Assembly (NCBI GenBank): GCA_009869945.1
Contig: WIXG01000274.1
Span: 44,793 to 108,792, forward strand
Direction of reading: 5' to 3'
From: Mesaphorura yosii
Taxonomy: Eukaryota; Arthropoda; Collembola; Poduromorpha; Tullbergiidae
DNA length: 64,000 nt
Below the pieces are notes generated by a model, which worked only from the letters and a program-made list of their open reading frames with translations, made no database searches and had not been told where the DNA came from. The position numbers were made by a program, and so were the translations under genes. Below, piece by piece: positions 13,101 through 28,100 of this stretch (its first letter is position 1; the number at the start of each line of letters is the position of its first letter).

Positions 13101-16100
13101 AATGAATGGATGAAATGCTGTTTGTTCCAGTCGTTGTTTTACAGTAGGAGAAAGTAGTTGAATATTAGTTGTGTTATGAGTATGGAAGAAAGGTGAGCGC
13201 ACAGAATGTTGACGTTGAATAGTCGAGTTGCAAATAGTAAATAAGTTTTATCATTGAATCGTACGCGTACGTGCGTGTTGCGTAGCGTACATCAACCAAG
13301 ACTCAATACATATCAATTCATCATGTATCACCGTATGTACGGGAATCGTAATCATTAAAGTCGGCAAATCGCCGGTTTTTAATTACGTTCTCGAACGCGT
13401 ACAAAATACAGCTGCATATCATTCCAAAGATCTCATTAGTGCGACGTAGCAAGGCGGCAGGACAGGACAGGTGTGAAAGCACTCCACGTCCACTCCAACG
13501 CTTGTCGTGCTAATTGTACATATTTTGCTAATGACAATTACTCGTCTCGTGTCTAGGTAGTGAATCGAATTTAAAATTTTTTCTCCAATGCATTTGCAAT
13601 GTGTAGTCCAGCATCAAAACTGATTCGTAGTTATGTTGAGCTGTGAGCGTTTCGACCAGTGTTCAATTTATTCATATCTCGTAGAGTAATTTAGGTAAAG
13701 CAGCAGATGCAGGGAAATATGAGCTTGTCTCATACAAAGAATTTCAACGTGACATATCAACTGTAAATATCAACTAGAAAATACGACTAGGAGTACGTGG
13801 ATAGCAATTAGCGATTGGCGTATTAAATATCAGGTGAGGGTTCGACAGCTCGACAGTAGCTCAACTCCCTAGGATTAATTACACTCACTTACTTATATTT
13901 TGAGTACATGCAAATAGGTTGATATTTACAGTAAATGTCCATAAATAATTACCTCCTACGGAAATTTCTTCGAGCAGTGCTGAGCCGAGTCTCGCATTCG
14001 CTCAAGAAAGCGTGTAGTTCTTCAATAGCATTATTAGAGTAGTGTCAAATGCAATGAAATGCATGACCGACGAAAGTCTATGTATAAATGTACAGAATTG
14101 CTAGTCTTAAGTGTTGTGAAGAGTGTTACTGTTACATTTACTGTCTACCGTGCTACCGTGCAATGTGTCCTAGATTATTGATTACTTTAATCTGAGATGT
14201 ACGTTGAGTTGATTTACGTGATGTGCAATCTCATTCTCAGTCGCAATAGCCAATCCTCAAAACGAACATCATATCTGTACTGTGAAAACTGATCTTGTTA
14301 TTATTGTCAAATGTCAACTTGGGAAGGCGAGAAGCATAAAATAAACAAGCAATAACCGTAATAAAAATAACATTTACCAAACCCAAAAGCGTCCCGCCGT
14401 CATTTTTTATGCACTCGCATTCATTAAAACCCGCTTCAGCTTTTGAGGTCGTAAATGAGTGAAAGCTTCATTTTTGTCCTTGAACGTGCATCAACAGTAA
14501 CGCTACTGCCGCCACCGCCAACAACCACAACACGTGTCATAATATTTATGTTTATAGTCCGTACGTCTTTCTCTTCTCGCATCCATATTCGCGTACACTC
14601 TTGTGTTCTGTCTTCTTCCTTTTCATGTCAATTTTAATGAGAATTAATGCGACATGAAACTGACACTTTACGGTCTACATTCCGTCGTGCGTGCCTGCGG
14701 AAAGAGTAACTGTAAAATTAGCTTGTTCCTGGGTTTGGTTTGGTTTGGCTTTCGCTTGACAATGATGTGACTCGTACACGACTTTTCGCTTTTGGAAGTC
14801 TCACAGACGACGACGAGTTTTCACCCGCCGCTCCCGTGCGCCGTGCTATGCGTCTCATTTGCATGTTATGAAGGTCCTTGGCCATGTAAGTCTAAACTAA
14901 GGCTTGGCTCTGACTAAATCCCAAACCTAAAACTTTATATCCCATTTCCCGTACCCGCTCCAGTGAAAGTGTCCGTCCTGCTCCTGCTAAGCCAAGCCCC
15001 ACGCCACGCATATCCCATGCACATCACGCTAACTGCAAATCTAGGAAATGTTGCCAACTCCAAAGTTCTAGTTTTCGAGTCGTACTTTCTCTCGCCTTTG
15101 ACGTCATCGGGCGTACGGTTCGACATGAAAAATAATTTTTGGTAACGAGCACTACTTCTGCGAGTTAAGAGTTTCGTGAGCGCACTGTGGAAGGGTAACA
15201 AAAAGAAAAAGGTGCGGCGCGATGCGGGTTTTCGCTGTACAAGCCTGAACAGGTACGATCGATGCCTTTCTTTTCCTTCTCCCCGGCCGTCCGTAACATT
15301 TCAATCATGCTGTACATCAGCAGCAAAAGAAGCAGAAGCAGAAGTACGTGAGAAAAAGGAGACAAGCATCCGAAAAAGTGTAACACCAAGCTAAAGTCAA
15401 AGCCAAAGCCAAGTCTTGTAGTTGCAAGTCGAAGAGGAAGGGATTTGGCAGAGGCAAGAAAGCTTTGACTGTGGAAATGAAAAGATAAAAAAAGGAATTT
15501 GGGGGATATCAGCTTCGGGATTTTTGCGGTGACTTTTTCCTGCTTCTCTCAATTGGATTGCAGCTTTGTAATACTTTTTTCATTCTTCGTGCCATTACCA
15601 CTGCCACTGCGACCGCATTGTGACATTGTGAGGCTTCTCTCTCTTGTGTCTCAAATCTATCCAAGTCCCATTGAATTCGAGGCTTAGCTCTTGCAATACT
15701 GTCGCAGTGCAATGTGCCATTATGGCAAGTGTAACTAATCGCTTGAATGGAAACCAAAAAGGCGTCTAATTTGCTGACTTTATCTTCCCTTTCATCAGAT
15801 CATTCTGCCGCATTTTCTCGCATCACCACAACCATACGTACCCGCATCATGTAAAGAATGCACAGCAGAGTTCGTTTCGCTGAAGTAAAACCATTAAAGA
15901 ATATCCAATTTAAGGTTTGGCCGGTCTGGGCCTTTGGTTCACTTTTCGCTTTTCGGTTCTCATTGCTCCAGATTCTTCATTAGGTTGACTTCCGATTTCG
16001 AAGAAATCGAAGGAGGCGAGTTTCAACTTTGCCTTTCACTATTTTGCAAGGTAATTGTTATAATTATGTGCCGGCAAATTGATTTCCCCATGAGGGGAAA

Positions 16101-19100
16101 TTGAATCGCCGAATGAATGATTGCTCGTCGTCATTGCTGTTTGCCGTGATTCAAATAATAATCACTGCATCACGGACTAAGGCCAAAATGACTAATCCTT
16201 GGCTGGACTGAATCACGCAATGCGCTAGATACCTGGAGCATGCAATGTAAGGCCAATGCGGGTGTGGATGCGTACGCAACTTTGTTGAGTCGAGTCGAAA
16301 TCTGCAGAGCAAGAGAAGCCCATGAAAAAATCCAATTTTCTCGGTCGTGCCGTACTTTGATGGGGAGTTACCAATTCGTCATTACTCCCAAAGTACGCAC
16401 GTCGTGTATGTGAACATGGATGTGGACTGAGCACTAGCGAGATTGACTAATGTGTGGAGACGATGAAAAAAGAGTCGGGCGATTGCCAAAGGTGTAATTA
16501 GATGGCTATTGTGCTACTGCTAACGCTAGATTCGCGTTCGGGTTCCCCTCCGTCGATAATACGAACAGTATTTCACCAGAGCCGGCCAGAGAGAGAAAGA
16601 ACACGTTGTAAAAAATAATCAACAAGACTTGCGGCTGATCTCGTAACTGGTTTGGACTATGGGCAGACAGGGAAACGCGATGAACAATTCCTTGCTTTGA
16701 AACGAAGTAACTGCTTAATCAGCTTCTTTATTTACTTCCCCTCCTCGAGGCGGCAGTAGCAAATTACTCGAGTTGGTCAAGACCGCATTTGTTCTGATGA
16801 CCAGCGAACACATCTCCGACCAGCAAATGCGTAGGGTTCTGTTCTTCTAGATTGAAGTGCATGGCAAATAAAATAAAAACGAACACGGCAACTGGTAACA
16901 GTAATTGCAATTGACTTGATAATCATAAGAATACATCTTTCCCAACTCACTCGTCTTGCCACTCGCCAATATCCGTCTTTTCTTCGTTTCTCGGTGCGGA
17001 AACAGTGGCAATATCGGTGCGGTGGTGAAAGGAGAGCTAATCCATCCCGACACTTATTGCCATGTTTTCTTCCCTTCTCACAAATGACAAATATCTTTCC
17101 TGACACTTTTCTTCTCCATTGAACATTTGTGCCATTATACGATATTATCTCTGCCTATCCCGCACCGAATCGCTTTGCAATATTTTTATTGTCCTCGCCC
17201 TCGCAGCGCCGAGTCGCAGAGCATTGCAGTCAACAACGTCCGGCCACGGCATATCGTGTGCTCCTTGCCTTCCGTTATTTATTATTATCGCACATATTTC
17301 TTTGTTTCCTTAAACATATGTTTCTGTTCACACATGTAATTATTGACAATCGACTGACTCGACACAGTACACTGCCAGGAAACACGACGACACGAGACGT
17401 GAGTCGCGTCAAGTTGACTTCTTTACTCGGGTTGGACAAGTTGACATAATGAATCACTCAATTCAAACTAAATGCATCAGACTAGCCGGCAGCACGCAAG
17501 ATAAGCTGCTATTTGAAGCTCACAGCTCGTTCTGTGCATGCTGAGTCGGTGTGTTGCTGTGTAAATGTAAATGCGTAAAGCATTCGTGAAGAACATCAAA
17601 GGAAGACTGGGTTGACAAAATGTTCGTTTACATAATTAGGAAAGCAAACTCCAATTGACGGAACCAGTCAGCTCGAGTCGAGCAGTTGACAGAAAGCGAA
17701 ACGTAAACGTAAACGTACAGAATTAGCAAAGTTAACTTCGAAACAGGAAAAACTTCCCCTTCCCTCCTCCAACGTTGCTTTTCAGGTCTTCTGCTGCCTA
17801 TTTTCACTGTCGCTCGCTCACTCGCTGTGGACCTGATATGCCATGAGTTGCTGTGTTCCTCATTCACGTCCTGAGTTCTGCACTTGAAAGCACGACAAAC
17901 CAGCACCGAAGTGGATGGGAGAGCCCTCAAGGGAATTCTGCTGCATGCAGACTCTGGACGCGGGCTGGAAAGGAAAGCAGCGAGTGTAACAAAATAATTT
18001 CACCAAGGCGAACGGAGAAAGAAAGAAAAACAGAAACACAGCACGGCATGGCACGAGTTGAGTTGCGTTGGTTCGTTAAAAGAGCTGCTTCTCTATTCTC
18101 ATTTAAATTCAAAGGTTGATGTGTGCACTTGACATTCACAGCAGCCGAGTAGCGGCAGGCGCGGAGCGAATCTCATCCAATATTTATACATTTAGTGTGC
18201 GGGGACGGCAGGAGAAAGACCTTTGCTCATCAGGATCAAATTCGTCCTCAAGTGAGGCAGAATAATGATCCGTGTGCGTGCTGCGCTTTGCTTTTGCTTG
18301 GCTTGGCTGTTGCGGTTCGGGATTTCTAAGAAACGACGTAAAGCAGAACAGAACAACGCTTCATTCACTTTTACTAATGAATGATGACGAATATTCCGGA
18401 TAACCTTTAGTTTATATTTAACTAAAAGCTTAGACAAGACACGTACCTGCAAATAGTGCGCGTAATGTTTGTGTCAGTACGCCCTTCGCCTACGTAATGA
18501 AAGTTGTGTTTAATTACTTAAATTTATTGTGTAAACTTTCAAATCTCATCATCAAACAATTCAAAGTAACTTTAGCTTTTACTGAGCCGAGCAGTGCAGA
18601 AAGAGGATTCATCTACGGGCTGGAGCGTGGGGTAAACTTTGCCCGATTTGGTTCGGTAACTTTTTCTTTTCTCTCCGTCGTGCTTTTCAGACTAATTAAA
18701 AATTATAATCTAATCTAATGAGTACAAATGTGCAAACGCGATGCTCGGCAGCAAGATCAACGATGTAAGGCATGAACTTTTCGTGCTGAGGTGCCGTCAA
18801 TGAAGACTGTGCTGAGCCCCAATCTCGAGTGCAGGACGGTGATGTTGCTATCTAAGAGAAAATGAATCGGCACTGAATGAATGCCTTAACGTATTTTGGG
18901 CATACGGAATTCTAAAGCAGAAGTTATGATTATCAAGGGTACACTTACGTTTCATGGCAGACAGCTCGAAAGGAAAGAACAAATACTCGACATTCGACAA
19001 TGTATGCGCCCAACGAAGCAGATAACTAAACACGTCTCACTTCCTCCACCGAGACGGCGAGACGCAGTGTAACTTACGGGCGTACAGCGAAATGAACAGT

Positions 19101-22100
19101 TCACCATTCACCCGTCCTAAGAAGTCCCGCGACCACGACGATGTACCGCGCCTGAGCCATTGCCTTGCTGAATTTTGCCGTGGAACACTTTTATCTCATG
19201 GGCGAGTTCATTCCAGTTTAGTTTTAGGCAAACCCGTGCAGCATTGTTCAAATAATAATAATGGCCGCATTTATTCCCGGAAAAGTAAATACACAATAAT
19301 TTTATGAACGTTTCCCTTGGCTGGGCTATTAAACATTCACATTGCATTTTACGCTTAACTCTAGATTATAAATGTGATTTTTTAATAATGACAAATAAAG
19401 TGTAAAAGTAAAAGCACGACTGTCGTTAGACGTTACCGCGCCTGTGGATATTGTCTCGAATTTCGGAGATTGCGATGTGCCAAGCACGTCGCATGTCGTC
19501 CTTTCGAACTTGTTTGCTTTTGCGAATCATGAACTCCACGACACCCTTGAGAATTAGTTGAAGAATTCATTCCTTTTCCTTGGAGCCATAAAACTAGAAC
19601 TTCGAAAGGAACTTCCTTCACGCTTTCAATAGAGTTTCTATTCCAAAACGAAGGTAACACGGACAAGACACGGACACGTTTGATAAGTGGGACTTCCTGC
19701 TGGAAGTATTGGCTAAATGCCTGGATGAATATTCAATACTGCTAGCCTCCTCCAACACAGTCTAAAAAGTCTCAATATTTGGGTTGCCTTCAATCCTGCC
19801 GAAGCCGCTGAAATGTTTATTCTTTTTCTATGAAACGCTGTCAATAGTACAAGCTCATTAGTTCTCCTGTCTTATGCTCTGACGTAATGTTGCGCAAGTA
19901 CGTATTAACCTGGCGAAGTTTCTTCAAATGCTGAAACTCAGATTTCTAACCTCGCTTGCGTTTTGCTTAAGTTTTTCACTTCAGAATATATCATCTACTA
20001 AATACTCAATAACGTTTACGCAAAGCAACCTTGAGTTCAGCTTTATTTTAATGAGCAAACAAATAATTTTTCACAATATCTGTTAATAACAAGTGTGATT
20101 GTACTTTAACCGTGCCAATTTCCATCAGCTCAGCAGCAGTCTGGCCTTCTCACCGAAGATTCTGGTCTAAGAACTTTAGATGAAGGTGTGGTAGGTGTAC
20201 GGAACTCCATATTGGTACGTGTAGTATGTGCTGTAGTACGGGTACGGGGCCAGGTAGCCAAATCTCGGATGGAAGCCATATCCATATCCGTATCCGAGGC
20301 CGTAAGGTGCATACCCAAGGCCGTAGTATGCGTAGCTGTTGGACGATTCCAAATCTGCGGACACTTTCATGTCGTCTTTCACTTCTTTGGCGCCCACAGC
20401 CACTGCAGCGCCCTTGGCCATCTCTTCCGCTGAGAAAATGCCAACCACCAGGCACATGAGAAGCAAGGCGGAAATCTAAACAGATAAAAAACGTAGAGTC
20501 CTCAGCATTTGTTAATTTACAGTACTTGGCAGTCAAAATTCTATAATTTTCGCTTATTCTTACCTTTAAAGCCATTTTCTTGGCTGCCAGTAGAATGTGC
20601 CGAAGCCAAACGTGTGGGAATCTGATATTAGACTGATATCGCGTCATTTGTGCGCCTTCTATTTATAATATTCTTCTGGAGAAGATCGTATCAGCACCTG
20701 GACTCCATTTTTTGTCCCACACTGGATTCTCGCCAACTGCGGACTTGTGGAAACTGGGGCAGGACTGTGCATGATATGGAGAAGTCTGAATCTCATCAAA
20801 TGTGCGTCAGAGCCATAGTACTACAACATATGATTACATAACAAATTCATTCACTGAATTTTCGCAGCAGCACAGTAATTAAAGAGCCTCCACATCGTAT
20901 TTCTCACCAGCATAAGCTAAGAAAGAGCCATTATGTGATGTTTTATTACTCTACTCTCGACGCAGCAGTGCATGAAGTTCGAGTTCAAATTAGTATTTGA
21001 GAATATTTTTTATTACCCAAGGTGAGCCGCATTCGTAGGCTTTGTGTTGTCGAATAATGCTTACTGTAATACTAATTCATCGGAGACATCCCATTCTAGT
21101 CTTCCGGTGGCACAAATGGTGTATTTTAGAATTTAGGAAACTCGTAGACCTAGTAAGGGAGGTTTGAAACTCGGAACCCAAATTAGAGTTTAATATTGCA
21201 GCCTTCAAAAGAGCCTTAGCCTCGCTGAAGCAATGATTCGTCAACCGTAACATAACAATTGTAATAATTGTAATTCTTTATCTCAATCTTTGAGGATTAA
21301 GCTACTACCCATATGCACGTCTTGAATTTTTGCAATGCAATTTTAACACATCTTACTTATACAGTGCGAAATTACAAATTGCGGGAATTTCCAACTGGAG
21401 GTACGCTTCCTTCGTTAATGAGAACTCACATTGCACTGAAGGTACGCTCACAATGCATGGCAATGCGAATGCTTTCAAGAATTGAGTTGTTTCAGTTAAT
21501 TTGCGTCGTCAATTCAGCAGGAAATCCACCGCCAGCGTTGAAAGAAGCGCAGGCGGAACAAAAGTTTTGTCGACAGCAACTTTTTATTGTAATTTGGATT
21601 TCAAATCACGTTCTTCGAGCGTTGTATCTCTTTTTAGATTTTTCTTTCCCATTTCGGCGCTGTCCCAGAGGACCAGAGCAGAAAACTATTTCTCTCATTT
21701 CATTGTGTCCTTTTGTTCGAGGAAGAATGATGATTACATTCTGTATCGTTATAAAGTCCGACGCACGCATTCCATTTCTTTATTGCACGCACGTACCACA
21801 GGCACGCCAATCTCGTCGTGGACGTCCACAATCGCCTGTCAATGCCAAAATCGCTAAAATGATGCTGGTGGTTGTAATTTATAACATACATTCATTCATG
21901 ACTTCACATGTTTTAGGCTGGCGAGGTTCGGTGACTGGAATTTCGGGTCGGATTTTGACTCGAGCATCTTCGCTTGTGACTTCCGGCCTCGGAATCAACC
22001 AAGAAGATGTGGACAAGGTAAGTCTAAAACTACAGTCGCCTCTCGAACAGAAAATTGAAGTGGTTTGACATTTAGAGAAAGGATTAATAACTCGGGACCC

Positions 22101-25100
22101 TCACCTTTGATCTTCCGAAATAATAAATGTTGCGAGTCATTGAGTGGTCGTGTCTTGTGTCTTCATCGCACTTCGCGACAAAATAACATTATTCTACAAT
22201 AATACGATACAATACGACGAGGAAGAGGAAAGGGTACAGCTCTCTTTCCTGTTTGCTTGAAATCTCGTACCAGGAACTTTGTCTTTCATCTCCGCTCATC
22301 TTCCCACTTGAAAAATTCTGGCTCGGGTTGAAGACTCAAGTACGTTTGACATTTTCCATGCTCAAGCATCAGCGACAGCGACATATTTGTCATGGTTCAA
22401 GTGCATTCACAAAACTAGATAAAACCTGCCATATTTCTTTGGTGGTCTTCCTGTCCTTTGTTTTTGCCCGGTGGATCTGATAACAACCACACATTAATTG
22501 CAACCCGAAATTACAGCGAAAATACCAAACCAGCTGAAATGAACCGTATATAGAACAATTGAGACTGTGTAATAGGCAATTAAAGTGTAATCTCAGGTAA
22601 ATGCGAGAATATAATGAAATCTGTCCTATGGGCAGTTTCGTTTATAGCCTCACAAACATAAATGAATGAATGGAACTCTGATTCCAGCGGCTCGTGGAGG
22701 ACTTTCCAGCAGCACAAGACAAGACAAGAGGAAGCAATACACCCGTTTCCAATTATCATTACTCCGATCATTGCCGTGCCGTTATATACGAATGCGAACC
22801 AAATCGCAATTCTTTCATGGGAGCTGGAAGCCTGGCCTGGCCCCGACCACGACGGTAATGGCAATGAATGTGTGCCTCGCATCACAATTAAATGCTAAAA
22901 TATTGCGGAGCACATTAAAAGAAATTCAAAGGGAGCACTAAAAGTATCACCACAGCCCCATCACTAAACAAATAAAAACAAAAGACAATGAAACTCGTAA
23001 TAAACCCAAAGCACGATCACACGGCTTCCGTGTGCAGCAGTTCTTATCAGTTATATGTACACGAAACAATGGACGGAGGGCTCAGACGAGAGATAGTGAC
23101 ATAATGGCAATATTTTACATGCGGAAAGAAAGGAAGGAGGAAGTGGAAATGAGAAGCTCCACTTTGCGGTTCCTCCCTTTGCTGTACCCGACGGTGGGCC
23201 GCCGTGGCACGGCGGTGGGTGCCTCTTCAGGTTTTATTACCCTGCACTAATGTGCCCCATTCTCTGCGCCCGTAATTCATTTTGTATTTATTCCTAATAC
23301 CCATGCCTAATGCACTCTACTGCACTGCGCTGCATTGCCATCGGCAGCCAATACGAAAGGTCATATTGTATTACACTCTGCCGGAACGAATTAGACTGAG
23401 CTTCCTCTCGGCTATTAATGCGAGACACGGCAAGAGAAAATGAAACAACACAGAGATCAGATGACAAAAACAAATCGGTGGTTCAAGCAACCACACAATA
23501 CTTCAGGCCAGGCCAGGCGCACGACACATCAGATTACATCACAACACATGTAATGCCCATGCCACTTTATTTTCATAACAATGAAAAAGGTTGGAGGTTG
23601 AGAACTCGGCACGTGGAGCCACTCTTCCTCGTCTGCCTCCGTCTTTCTGTCCGTATGTTGCTAGTTTGGGTTTAAGTGGGTCACTCTGGACATTAAAGTG
23701 AAAACTTTCGCCATATATCCAGGCGAAAAGGTCGTGAAAGCCCCAACGCGAAGGCGAAATTAAGCGAAAAGAAAGAGCGAGCGAGAACGAGAAAGACGCG
23801 TTTGGAAATTGAACTTTGGAGATTTTAAGTTTCTTTCTGGGAAATTCTAAGAATTCTGTTTGTTCTTCGTCTCCTTCGCTTGACCACTTATTAGGTTTTC
23901 ATCTGAGCTAATTTTATAAACGTAAAACGAAGGCACGAAAGCACGAGGCCTGGCATTTGGCAGGACGCTTTATGTTATGAAAAATGGCAGAATCCTAGAG
24001 CCCAGAATGAATGAATGAGATGGCAAAGAACAGATATGACGAACGGCAACGCAAGGACGATGTGATGTGGATTTCATGTGGCGTGTTCGTGTTTGTGTTA
24101 TGATGTCGAGGTCTGGTTTGGCGTGGCGCGCGGCGCGATGCGGTGCGGAGACGCTGAAGATGACGATGACGATGATGGGAACGCAGGCAGGTGGTCTTTC
24201 TATTTATTCTCTACTTTTCACTCTTTCCCCTTCGCCGTGCGATGCGATGCATTTTCACCGCATGCACACGTTACATTGTGAAACCTTTGCAACTGCATTG
24301 CAATGAAAGTGATGTTATCATTTCAGTAGATCATTTCATCTGGTACGTCGTGGCTGGGGTTATGCAGTATTCATTTCTTGTCATAATATTGTTTCTGTAA
24401 CGTGTACACTCACCTCGCCTTGTTTGTTTGTCCCATTGTTTTCGTCTGCAGAGAACAGGCAATCTTCTTCCTTGTATTATTTTATACGACGGAAGCCTTG
24501 CGGGAAGATTTTTAATGTCATCCAGAAAATTCACCAGTCGAAAAAGCTGGAAGACACTGAGTAATAGGAAAATGATAAATTAAAATGGTCCATTAACCAT
24601 TTCAAAGGAACGGACGCCCACTCTCTAAAAATACCCTCAAGCGAGCGCAGCGCAGCACGAGAAAGTCATATTGATAAAGTTCTGTGCTGTGTTTCAAAAG
24701 TAAGGAGAATTTCCTAGTAAAAATGCAAGCCATTCATTCATTCATTTCATCAAAATTAAGGAGCTGAGCTAAGAATCTTCAAGACGGAAGGATACTTTCA
24801 CAGAAACTCGTGTCTCGCGTAATTCATTCCGGGAAGAGTGAAATAATGTAATGACAAGGCACCAAAGACGCCAAAGACACGAGGTGAGAGTGCAACTGCC
24901 TTGCGCTGGACAGAAGCCTTCAGGCCGAGCTTACGTTTCTGTTCCTGCTTTTCTTGCTTACTCTTCCGCGGAAGGCCGCCTGGCACATTCGTCTTTCATT
25001 TTCCCATCTCTTTACTCTCACCGTCCGCCGTCGTCGTCATCTTCATGATTGTATGAATCATCTTTCGCCTGCCAGCCCGGCACCACCGCCTCGTATCGTC

Positions 25101-28100
25101 CTTCCCGCGTATGTTTATTTACTGCAGTCATGAATAAAAAGAGTGGAGTAGTCTCCCGTGACTGCAATCCACTTTGGTCTATTATATTTACTCATGTTGC
25201 ATTTAACCCTTGCCTTGCGTTGTCCTCGCCTGGGTCCGGTCCAAGATGCATTCGCGTGCTCGCTCTTGCTTTCAACTACAAAAAGCTCTTTTCGGTAATG
25301 TTACCGTGGTCAATCAGTCGTCCGTCCACATTTGTTCATTTCATGGTCAACAGAAATCAAATATTCACTGCCGCACAGCACAGCAGAGTAAACTTAATTT
25401 AGTTAATTAAAACACCGTCGTTCTTCGAGATGAATGAAACGCGAGTGAGAGCCAGACGAACGCAGCCGAAGCAAAGAATTCTTATTTCCATCCGTGTCTT
25501 ACCTGCTAATAAATGACTGCACTTCGTCGCGCCGCGTCGCATGCGTGCGTGCAGGTTGTTTGCGTCTCATTTGAGCTTGCAACGTGCATTGCCCAAGAGT
25601 TTTGCCGTGCACGTAAGTGTGTCATGCCGCCTTCGCTGCAAGCCAGCAGCGGAAATCGATAACTCGAGGAGAAAATTCCAATTTGGAGGGGAATAAATAA
25701 TTGAGTGATGTTTCTCGAAAGGGAAGCAGAACGGGACGGCACGGGCACGGAGCGAGAACAAGAGACCTGGCTTAAATAACACAACGCGCACCGGCATAGC
25801 GGGCACACAAAAACTTCGTCAACATCCCATCAAAATTTCATGAAGTTTTTCCTGGCCCTGCCGACCAAGCAAGCATACAAAACAATGAGAATGAATGGAA
25901 GAAAGAAGCATACAGCACGGCTGCATGGCACACCTTTACAGCCGGACTATAATAAGATGCTTCGCCGTATAATTCTTGATTCTCTTCAAATGAAAGTGCA
26001 CACAACAACGCGAACGCGTGCTTTCCACTTCCACCATAAAAGAAAGTAAAAGTACTGTATTAAAGCACGGGGACGGATTCAGGTACGGCAGACGATATGC
26101 TGTTGTATTGTGTGCCAGGAAATTCATGAAAAATAAATGGACTTTCTTTCATTCTTGCTTCATGCACTTATCCATTATCCTTCTTCCCCTCGTGATAATT
26201 CATGGGTCTACACTGCAGCAGAGCGCGTTGTGTGCCTGCCACCTGCGAGGCTTCGACACGACACAAACTGCAAAGCAAACCCGACTGGGAGTGAGACATT
26301 TTGTATCGCATCGCATGAGCAATAGCAAGGTGAGAGAATGACAGTCTTAAATAACCGCACGACTAATTAAGAACATAATCTCATTACGCATAAAGCCAGA
26401 ATTAGAAGCCAGACAGGCACGGCGAGAGCATTGAGCTGTAGACCAGACTACAGATTACAGAGAAGTATGTGCGGTGGTCGGTTTCGGCAAGGGACCATAC
26501 GCGCAATTAGCAATTCAGATGTTCACACGTGTGGACGTACAATCTGTTGACACCACGATGACAATTGATGGCTGATGCTGAATGGCTTAGTTAGGCTAGC
26601 ATTTTAATAGCCAACACGGGCTGATCAATTTGCCTTTGCGGCTCATACAAATGAACTGGTTCGCTAATTAAAGCTAAATTAATTAAATTAATTCGTGTGT
26701 CATTCAGTCTGAATCGTGCAACTTGACCTCATTGAATTTGTCTGCGTAAAATTAACCTCAATAAAATATTTCCAGTCGAATCGCCATTATATTTCCAGGT
26801 ACAAACGCAGCTTATAGGCGGGCAAAAGTAATTAGTTTGAGTATGAAAGCGAAGGCGAGAGGCCAAACATTTTCTTTGCTCGGTCTTGCCCACGCCAGGC
26901 CACGCTTTTGACGAGAAGAATAGTTTTTGTGAAGTGACCGGAGTTTATTTTGATTCCGAGCAAAACACAAGACAGAAAAGGTAGGAAAATGTGGTGGTCC
27001 ACGTCCACCGAGTTTCGGGAGTGAAAGGGGAATTTGAAATAGAAAAACAAATACGTTCGTGTTCTTGCGAGGTCGCTCCATTAAGGAGAATCCACAAATT
27101 TGGAAGACCATCTCACATTACTCGGGACCCTTAGCGAGTTCACGTTGTAGTAATAATGTATGTAACGTTATCTCGGGAAGAAGAGAACAGGAAGAGGAGA
27201 AAACACAAATTTCGTGCAATTTTGTGCCATGTGTATTCGAACCACGCACATTACCGTAAACATTCATTCGTGATTCGTGCTTTCCAGTTGTAAATGCTCA
27301 ATGTGGGGCTGTGAAACTAAAAACTAGGCATTAATTTTAATGGAGATGTTCGTTTATCGTATTTTCCTATTTGTGCTGCTGGTTGCTGTGAAGAGAAAAT
27401 ATATACACATATAGTTAATGGTCCCACTTTCGCCTCCACGGGTCCACTATTGCGTAACAACTTCATTTCCGACACGTCTCAGTTTACTCTCACTTGCTCT
27501 TTTGCTTTTGCTGCCGCTCCTGTCTTCATTCATGTACTATATGTAACTACGACCCACTAATATCTGCCGTGCACATTAAACAATACAACACAAGACGACA
27601 AGTCATTAGGCTAATTATTTTGATTCTTCGTACATGATGCTATTAGCGGCATGTCCAATTATGCTCATTCTAAAAAATCAAAACAGCCTCGCGATTAAGA
27701 ATGGCCACAATTCGCACAAGATCAGGAGGAAATCTACCAACTTCCTGCTCTCGCCTGCGCCCGTGCCTAGCAATGGCAACTGTCTCCGGCGTCTTCTAAA
27801 ATGGGAATGGGTAAATGATATCATGTAATGCGGTTGAATATGACCACAGGCCATGTGCCATTGCCATAAATAACCATGACTCGTAGAGAATGCATGAATG
27901 CGCGGATGAATTGGGAACTTTGTGAGTTACACGTCATTCTTGTTTGCAGCAACCAAATCTTCCACGACTGCCTGTACCTGAGTTGGATAAAACACTGGAG
28001 CGTTACTTGGAAGCAATGCAGCCGATTCTGACATCGAATCAATTTGAGCACGTGAAAGAGTTGGCCAAGCAGTTGGAGGAGGGCGACGGGCCGGAGCTGC

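Larger units (their letters stand above)
12721..20041 (+). other. VAChT 3' UTR candidate, then ChAT intron 1
   Basis: AT-rich sequence follows the VAChT stop. The first clear paired AATAAA hexamers are at 14340-14365, so a 3' UTR of about 1.6 kb is possible. From there to 20 kb I see no supported gene, only short frames on both strands and simple repeats, including an (AAACGT)3 tract at about 17699-17717. Confidence 0.5.

Noticed and set aside
13261-13300. CGTACG-rich palindromic patch downstream of VAChT
   Set aside because: Short self-complementary string without a longer hairpin or repeat partner; not distinguishable from chance.
20150-20647. 165-codon minus-strand frame overlapping the Gly/Tyr-rich gene
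   Set aside because: It is a shadow of the real gene: it ignores the signal peptide, the splice sites and the Gly/Tyr repeat frame.
27235-27250. TTCGAACC-like string resembling a tRNA B box
   Set aside because: No A box, acceptor stem or cloverleaf could be formed around it; no tRNA gene was supported anywhere in the window.
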